64,000 nt of DNA from PLGF01 sp052139695. GTDB taxonomy: Bacteria; Verrucomicrobiota; Verrucomicrobiia; Limisphaerales; Palsa-1400. The notes under the pieces were generated by a model. That model was not told where the DNA came from and did no database searches. It was given only the letters and a program-made list of their open reading frames with translations. Shown here piece after piece: positions 59,282 through 64,000 of this stretch; the stretch's first letter is position 1; every line of letters starts with the position of its first letter. The stretch lies in assembly GCA_052139695.1 (NCBI GenBank), contig JBKQWF010000307.1, positions 62,001 to 126,000 of the forward strand, read 5' to 3'. The position numbers and the translations under genes were made by a program.

Positions 59282-60613
59282 CTATAAAGGTTTGCTGAAT
59301 AAAGATGAGCCAGGTGAACGGTAAGCGTAACGGCTGTGCAGCAGCGCGCCGCGCGTGAGCAAGAAGGAGAGCAGAACACACATTGCCACCAAGGTGGTGC
59401 TGAGAGCTGTCGGGATTCCGGGAAAATAGCGATTCGACAATATGGGCAATCCCGCGCCATAAGCGATAACGAGGAGGTACAATGAAATATACGCCGACCT
59501 CCCGGACCCAAATTGCGTCAGGATAAAAACGCCCAACGCCGCGGGCGCGAGAACAAAGGTGTAGCTTTTCAAAGTCGCCGCCGCGACAACTCTTCCCCAC
59601 AACAGACCCGCCGACAAGAACCCCAGCACTCCGACTGCCATGATGGGCAAGAGGGCAATAGCGATAAGCACCCCGGCCAGCGTCGTCGCGGATATGGGCA
59701 TTGTTCTGCAAAGGCGCAATTGCTGCATCAGCGGCGGTGTGAGCGTAAAGACGATTATAAAGAGCGCGATAAAACTGGACAATGACGCCAACATCCCCCC
59801 TTCAAAAGCAGGCGTCCGTGCAGACTTGAGCCCCGGCAGGGAACAGGCCGCCATCATGAGAACGACCGCTGCCAGCAAATACCAAAGCCCTCGCCTCACT
59901 GTTTCGCGCAGGAGAAATCGAATTCCACCATAGCCGGTCGGAGGCTGGCCCACGCCGCCCGGAAGGAGGCGTTGCATGTCCGGCAACCGGAAACCAGCCC
60001 GGCCTCGCACAGATTTCTCCGCGCGAATCCAGCTTGCCGCCGTCACGGTGCAGCCAATCGTCAAAAAGAAGAGGAAAGGAACGGATCGCTCAAACAGGAC
60101 CTGCGTGGTCCACATGCTGCCAAAAAGCATGACCATCGCCAGAAAGCCAGGCCATGCGCTGCCGACGCGTTCCCTCCAGTTTCCAAGAAACTCATCCGTC
60201 ATGCCGTAATTCAACGTGAAGGAGGTCCCCAGCCAAAGAAAACAAAACAAGGAGGCTTCCGCTAAAGCCACCAAAGGCGCAGCCTTCCCCACATGATATG
60301 CCGACCAGAGAGAAGCGCCGAAACATAAGAGCCCGGCGAAGGCGGCCGCCGGGATGGCGACCGTTGCAAACCACCAGGCGCGTCCGATTTGTCTGGCCGT
60401 CAAGGGCAGTGCCAGCATGGTTCGCGGGAGCCCTTGTCGCAGATCAAAGCCCAGTAACATCGCCCCCATCCACATCGAAAGGAGTAACACCCAAAACGCG
60501 AACGGCTGGCCCGCCGTAGCAGGGATCAACCAGCCAAGACCCACCGTCAGCAGAGCATTCAAAGCCAGCACCCGCCACCAGCGGCGAAAATGATCCAGAA
60601 TCAGCCGTTTCAT
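59282..60613 (-). CDS. ABC transporter permease
   Basis: A 443-residue membrane protein with about ten to twelve hydrophobic segments, starting MKRLILDHFRRWWRVLALNA. No well-defined family motif is visible; it resembles permeases of YtrA/YtrB-type exporters. The start at 60613 overlaps the stop of the ATPase gene (ATGA); a longer frame upstream lies within that gene. It is the last gene of a three-gene GntR-ATPase-permease operon. Such systems often respond to cell-envelope antibiotics, but the substrate here cannot be deduced. Confidence 0.85.
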   Translation of the reverse strand: MKRLILDHFRRWWRVLALNALLTVGLGWLIPATAGQPFAFWVLLLSMWMGAMLLGFDLRQGLPRTMLALPLTARQIGRAWWFATVAIPAAAFAGLLCFGASLWSAYHVGKAAPLVALAEASLFCFLWLGTSFTLNYGMTDEFLGNWRERVGSAWPGFLAMVMLFGSMWTTQVLFERSVPFLFFLTIGCTVTAASWIRAEKSVRGRAGFRLPDMQRLLPGGVGQPPTGYGGIRFLLRETVRRGLWYLLAAVVLMMAACSLPGLKSARTPAFEGGMLASLSSFIALFIIVFTLTPPLMQQLRLCRTMPISATTLAGVLIAIALLPIMAVGVLGFLSAGLLWGRVVAAATLKSYTFVLAPAALGVFILTQFGSGRSAYISLYLLVIAYGAGLPILSNRYFPGIPTALSTTLVAMCVLLSFLLTRGALLHSRYAYRSPGSSLFSKPL

Positions 60614-61491
60614 TGCGCCTCCTTTTCCTTGAACAACGCCACAAATAGGTCTTCGAGCGTCAATCGTGTGAGCGACACCTGTTCCGCCCCCTGCGCCTTC
60701 AGCCATGCCTCGCCGGCGCGAGTCTGGTCCACCAGCGCGCGCCAGCGGTTTTCCTCCCAGCCCAAAACGGTGAATCCGTTGCCATTTTGGAACGTCGCGC
60801 CATTGCGGGTGAAGAATTCCGCCAAGCGGTAACGGTCAAGGATTTCGTCCGTTCGGCCCTCCAGGAGTAACCGGCCGTCGCGCAAAATGCCGATGTGATC
60901 AGCGAACCGTTCGATGTCGCTCAAGCTGTGGGAGGAGATAAGAACGGTGCGCTCCCCCGTTGCGATGGCCTTGAGCAATTCTCCGAAAATCTGCTGCCTC
61001 GAGACCGCATCCAGGCCGGTCAGGGGTTCGTCAAGAATGAAAATCTCCGGCTGCCGCGCCAGCGCCAACAGAAGGCTGAGCTTGGTTTTTGCTCCGAAAG
61101 AAAGCGTCACCACGTGGTCGCCGCTCCGCAGATGAAAGGCGTTCATCAGGTGGGCGCAATAATCATCGTCCCACTTGGGATAAAAGCCGCGAACAAACCG
61201 GATGGCTTTGCCCACTTTGCCCCAGACCTGGTAATTCAAGTCGGGACCCACGTAAGCCGCGCGGCGCTTAAAGGCGACTTCGTCCGCGCGGTGGTCCAAA
61301 CCGAGGACCCGAATCGTGCCCGCGTCGTTGCAGCCCATGCCGAAAATCATGTCCAGGGCGGTGGTCTTGCCGGAGCCGTTGGGGCCAATCAGGCCGTAAA
61401 TCGCGCCCCGCGGAACGGTCAAATCGAGCGGCCCGAGTTGGAAGGCTGGGTATTTTTTGACTAAGCCGCGGATTTCGAGGGCGTTGTTCAT
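60610..61491 (-). CDS. ABC transporter ATP-binding protein
   Basis: A 293-residue nucleotide-binding domain. Walker A is GLIGPNGSGKTTALD, the signature-like motif is LSFGAKTKLSLLLALARQP, and Walker B is IFILDEPLTGLD, followed by the switch histidine in VLISSHSLSD. The signature is LSFGAKTK rather than LSGGQ, as in YtrB/CcmA-like export ATPases. It overlaps both neighbours by four bases. The C-terminal 80 residues are an accessory domain. Confidence 0.94.
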   Translation of the reverse strand: MNNALEIRGLVKKYPAFQLGPLDLTVPRGAIYGLIGPNGSGKTTALDMIFGMGCNDAGTIRVLGLDHRADEVAFKRRAAYVGPDLNYQVWGKVGKAIRFVRGFYPKWDDDYCAHLMNAFHLRSGDHVVTLSFGAKTKLSLLLALARQPEIFILDEPLTGLDAVSRQQIFGELLKAIATGERTVLISSHSLSDIERFADHIGILRDGRLLLEGRTDEILDRYRLAEFFTRNGATFQNGNGFTVLGWEENRWRALVDQTRAGEAWLKAQGAEQVSLTRLTLEDLFVALFKEKEAQ

Positions 61492-61916
61492 AGGGACTCC
61501 GGTTCTTTGGAAGGTTGATCGGTTTCTCTGAGGGTCTTATGGGCCAAATTCAGAATTTCCTCTTGATTTAGTCCGGCTTCGGCGGCTTCGCGGAAGGCTT
61601 CCCGCAGCAACCCTGCCGCCGCCGCCAGTTTAGCTTCACGGCTGCGGGCCTGGCCTTGCTCCGCCACGAAGGTGCCGAGGCCGTGCCGGCGGTAAATGAT
61701 GCCTTCACTTTCGAGCTGTTCGTAGGCGCGTTTGACGGTAATGACGCTGACCAGCAGATCTTCCGCCAGTTGGCGGAAGGAAGGGAGGGCATCGCCGGGT
61801 TTGAGCCGGTCGGCGCTGATTTCCCGTTTGAGTCGATTGACGATCTGCTGGTAAAGGGTGGCGCCTTCAGCCGGGGAAACCGGCCCAATCCAGCAGGATT
61901 TGCGATCTTGTCTCAC
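61488..61916 (-). CDS. GntR-family repressor, YtrA type
   Basis: A 142-residue regulator. A winged helix-turn-helix occupies about residues 20-87 (LYQQIVNRLKREISADRLKP, LPSFRQLAEDLLVSVITVKR, LESEGIIYRRHGLGTFVAE), followed by a short helical dimerisation tail. This layout without a ligand domain is the YtrA subfamily, which represses its own ABC transporter operon. The start is GTG at 61916. A perfect palindrome lies immediately upstream and is the likely operator. The gene overlaps the ATPase gene by four bases. Confidence 0.92.
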   Translation of the reverse strand: MRQDRKSCWIGPVSPAEGATLYQQIVNRLKREISADRLKPGDALPSFRQLAEDLLVSVITVKRAYEQLESEGIIYRRHGLGTFVAEQGQARSREAKLAAAAGLLREAFREAAEAGLNQEEILNLAHKTLRETDQPSKEPESL

Positions 61917-61935
61917 TGATATACTGTGTATATCA
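61917..61935. promoter_or_regulatory. Probable operator of the YtrA-type regulator
   Basis: TGATATAC-TGT-GTATATCA has perfect eight-base inverted arms around a three-base spacer, directly abutting the GTG start of the regulator gene. GntR/YtrA-family operators are AT-rich palindromes of this kind near their own promoters. The position leaves no room for a ribosome binding site, so the transcript may be leaderless. Confidence 0.65.
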
Positions 61936-62237
61936 CAGCAGCACAGTTGTCAACCGCTTTTCTTTGCGTCGGACGGCCTGGCGGGGCACCAGCGGATGTT
62001 CAGACCGGGACAAAAAATGACTAGAATGAGGCGCCTGATTTTGAGCCTGTTCGAGAAGAGGCAATTCTTATCTAACCAAAAATCAATTCCTCAGAACAAA
62101 AAAAGCAAAGCAAATCACAATTACGGTGAGGCAAAGGAATGGCGTTCCCGGCGATGTTATCAGCGGACAAAGTGGCCATGCCGCGGCTCGCACTGGGGAG
62201 TCGAGCGCCGGATGGCGAAGAGAAACGGATAACAACT
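61936..62237. other. Intergenic region between the GntR operon and the cytochrome c genes
   Basis: About 300 bases between divergent genes. An open frame beginning at 62139 leads into the first cytochrome but has no recognisable content before the ATG at 62238. An A-rich stretch at about 62080-62125 may belong to the promoter region of the cytochrome genes. No repeat or RNA gene is seen. Confidence 0.4.
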
Positions 62238-62567
62238 ATGAAAAGATCATACTTACTGCTCGCTGTTCTGGCATTAGCCGCCGGGACATCGGCCGTGCTG
62301 GCGGCTGATTCCGGCGAACTCTGGCAGAAAAACTGCGCCAAATGTCACGGCAATGACGGCGCGGGCGACACCAAAATGGGCAAGAAACTGGAAATCAAGG
62401 ACCTGACCGACGCCAAATACCAGGCTTCCTTTACCGATGAACAGGCCTTCAAAGCCATCAAGGAAGGAATCAAGGAGGGCGACAAGACGAAAATGAAAGC
62501 GGGGGAAGGCCTTAGTGACGAGGACATCAAGGCGCTCGTGGCCAAGACTCGCTCTTTCAAGAAATAG
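62238..62567 (+). CDS. Monoheme cytochrome c, class I (first of a tandem pair)
   Basis: A 109-residue periplasmic cytochrome with a signal peptide (residues about 1-22, ending AVLAA). The single heme site is NCAKCHGNDGAGDTKMG, and a C-terminal helix (LSDEDIKALVAKTRSFKK) follows the likely axial methionine in KMKAGEGLS. The ATG at 62238 places the signal peptide at the N-terminus; the frame is open 33 codons further upstream without sense. It is a close paralogue of the next gene. Such small cytochromes shuttle electrons between membrane and periplasmic partners. Confidence 0.9.
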   Translation: MKRSYLLLAVLALAAGTSAVLAADSGELWQKNCAKCHGNDGAGDTKMGKKLEIKDLTDAKYQASFTDEQAFKAIKEGIKEGDKTKMKAGEGLSDEDIKALVAKTRSFKK

Positions 62568-62702
62568 CCGGTGAACAGGGCCGATGCGAAGCAAAGCGGA
62601 GTTCTAACCTGGCCAGCTTCGCGTTGGTTCCACCCCCCAGATTTTTCGGGCGGCTGGAAGGCCGTCCGGGAGAAAAAAGTCACAATCAACCAAGGAGATT
62701 AC

Positions 62703-63029
62703 ATGAAAACAGCACTGGTCCTCGCGCTGGCGGCAGCCGCATTGACGGCCACGACCGCGCGGAGCGACGATGTTAAAGCGACCTACGACAAAGAATGCAC
62801 CAAGTGTCACGGCGCGGACGGCAAGGGCGAGACCAAAATGGGCAAAAAGCTCGGCGCCAAGGATTATACCGATGCCAAAGTGCAGGACGCGTTAAAAGAC
62901 GACGCGGCCTTCAAATCGATTAAGGAAGGCCTCAAGAAGGACGACAAAACCCTGATGAAGCCGGCGGAAGGGCTGTCCGACGATCAGATCAAGGGCTTAG
63001 TCGCCTACATGCGTTCCTTCAAGAAATAA
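62703..63029 (+). CDS. Monoheme cytochrome c, class I (second of a tandem pair)
   Basis: A 108-residue periplasmic cytochrome with a signal peptide (about residues 1-21, ending TATTARS), heme site ECTKCHGADGKGETKMG, and likely axial Met in LMKPAEGLSDDQIKGLVAYM. AAGGAG at 62692-62697 is a clear ribosome binding site for the ATG at 62703. It is very similar to the upstream gene, indicating tandem duplication, and it lies seven bases before the NapC-like gene, its probable electron donor. Confidence 0.92.
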   Translation: MKTALVLALAAAALTATTARSDDVKATYDKECTKCHGADGKGETKMGKKLGAKDYTDAKVQDALKDDAAFKSIKEGLKKDDKTLMKPAEGLSDDQIKGLVAYMRSFKK

Positions 63030-63036
63030 GACAACC

Positions 63037-64000
63037 ATGAGTGCTCCCGCGCCATCCTCGGCTCCGCGTTCAACCGTTTGGAGAAATTGGACCAGCCTGG
63101 CTGGCGCGGTCGTCATGGTCGCCAGCGCCTTCGCATTTATCTTATTGTTCTTTCTCGATGCGGTGGCGCATTCCAATAATCCGTATCTCGGCATTCTGAC
63201 GTTTCTTGTCGCGCCTGCCTTCTTCTTCCTGGGGCTTTTGCTCTTTCTCATCGGTGTCTGGCAAAAGCACCGGGACCAGGCCAAGGCCACTGGCGGGGCC
63301 ATGCCGCTGCAAATCCGGGTTGATTTCTCGCGCCCGCGCGACCGGCGCATGCTCGCCATCTTTGTCCCGGCGAGCGTTTGCTTCTTTCTGGTGACGGCCA
63401 TGGGCAGCTATCACACCTATCACTTTACGGAATCGGTCACGTTTTGCGGCGAGGCGTGCCATACCGTCATGCAGCCTGAACTGACCACTTACCGGCACGG
63501 CCCGCACGCGCGGGTGGCCTGCGTGGAATGTCACATTGGCAGCGGGGCGGAATGGTATGTGCGCTCCAAATTATCCGGCACTTATCAAGTCTATGCCACC
63601 CTGGCCAAGAAGTATCCGCGGCCGATTCCTACGCCTGTCAAAAACCTGCGTCCGGCGCAGGAAACGTGCGAGGAATGCCACTGGCCGCAAAAATTCGTCG
63701 GCAACCTCGACCGCACTTATTCCTATTTCCTGCCCGACGCCACCAATTCGCTCTATTCCGTCCGTCTTTTGCTGAGAGTGGGCGGAGGCGATCCCACGCA
63801 TGGCCCCGAAGGCGGCATCCATTGGCACATGAACGTGGCCAACAAAATCGAATATGTGGCGGCCGATGAGGCCCGGCAGAATATCCCGTGGGTGAGGATG
63901 ACCGATCGCCAGGGAGTGGTCACAGAGTTCCGCACCGCCAGTTTTACCAACGACCTCAGCAAAATGAGCGTGCGCCGGATGGATTGCATGGATTGCCACA
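63037..64000 (+). CDS. NapC/NirT-type membrane multiheme cytochrome (partial, runs off the window)
   Basis: Frame 1 is open from the ATG at 63037 to the right edge (321 residues visible). Two N-terminal membrane segments (about residues 20-42 and 52-74) and a third (about 107-127) are followed by a periplasmic cytochrome domain. Heme sites are FCGEACHTVM (CX3CH), ACVECHIGSG, TCEECHWPQKF and MDCMDCH at the edge. RSKLSGTYQVYATL and YPRPIPTPVKNLRPA are typical of NapC/NirT/NrfH-like quinol dehydrogenases in Bacteroidetes and related phyla. The family oxidises quinol and passes electrons to periplasmic cytochromes. The extra N-terminal membrane pair is longer than the single anchor of classical NapC. 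More hemes are expected beyond the edge. Confidence 0.88.
   Translation, partial: MSAPAPSSAPRSTVWRNWTSLAGAVVMVASAFAFILLFFLDAVAHSNNPYLGILTFLVAPAFFFLGLLLFLIGVWQKHRDQAKATGGAMPLQIRVDFSRPRDRRMLAIFVPASVCFFLVTAMGSYHTYHFTESVTFCGEACHTVMQPELTTYRHGPHARVACVECHIGSGAEWYVRSKLSGTYQVYATLAKKYPRPIPTPVKNLRPAQETCEECHWPQKFVGNLDRTYSYFLPDATNSLYSVRLLLRVGGGDPTHGPEGGIHWHMNVANKIEYVAADEARQNIPWVRMTDRQGVVTEFRTASFTNDLSKMSVRRMDCMDCH

Noticed and set aside
1..64000. CRISPR array, tRNA, rRNA, phage or full insertion sequence
   Set aside because: I looked for regularly spaced repeats, cloverleaf-like stretches with CCA ends, transposase motifs and integrases on both strands and saw none. Short palindromic repeats are present but are not arrays.

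Overview
The window (about 58-60% GC by eye) comes from a Gram-negative-type bacterium that I place in Verrucomicrobiota, probably near Pedosphaera/Limisphaerales. The evidence is a C-terminal module in a cytochrome (LPDAW...DPAGDGIPNWLKYSLG) that is characteristic of secreted verrucomicrobial proteins, histidine kinases with an HNVGN phospho-acceptor box, a prepilin-like C-terminal block in the 545-aa protein, and many small palindromic intergenic repeats (CCCTTCGGG-type, CCCTCTCCCCGC-type). The assignment is inference from recognisable families; no rRNA or tRNA lies in the window.

Layout. 1-740: end of an unidentified gene and a DUF4956 membrane protein. 905-10244 (+): a tripartite RND efflux operon of MdtABC type (adaptor, two RND pumps, outer-membrane factor). 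10338-10748 (+): an NTF2-like protein. 11042-17796 (-): a second RND operon headed by a lone response regulator. 18117-20254 (+): a gene broken by an in-frame amber codon, coupled to a membrane dipeptidase. 20345-22958 (+): ECF sigma factor, putative anti-sigma protein and a membrane-anchored hypothetical. 23151-31698 (-): two large sensor kinases with related kinase cores but different ectodomains. 31798-33129 (+): a PhoPQ-activated-pathogenicity-related (PqaA-like) hydrolase.

33261-49412 (-): the first centrepiece, a single long operon feoA-like, nuoA-B-C-D-I-H-J-K-L-M-M-N, nifJ. It has no nuoE, nuoF or nuoG, so no NADH-oxidising module, carries two consecutive nuoM genes, and ends in a full-length pyruvate:ferredoxin/flavodoxin oxidoreductase. 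NuoL has a lengthened lateral-helix region. This looks like a '2M' complex I with an extra antiporter-like subunit, probably fed by ferredoxin reduced by the co-encoded enzyme.

49956-59212 (+), divergent from it: hemA, then a nine-heme secreted cytochrome, a GldG-like protein, a second nine-heme cytochrome, an eight-heme MtrA/DmsE-like lipoprotein and an MtrB/PioB-like beta-barrel. This is a candidate trans-outer-membrane porin-cytochrome electron conduit. 59282-61916 (-): an ABC transporter with a YtrA-type GntR repressor and its likely operator. 62238-64000 (+): two tandem monoheme cytochromes c and the start of a NapC/NirT-type quinol-oxidising cytochrome that runs off the window.

Taken together, the right half encodes most of a possible electron path: pyruvate to ferredoxin, ferredoxin to quinone with enhanced ion pumping, quinol to periplasmic cytochromes, and export across the outer membrane. 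The individual family calls are firm; the linked pathway is inference from gene order.
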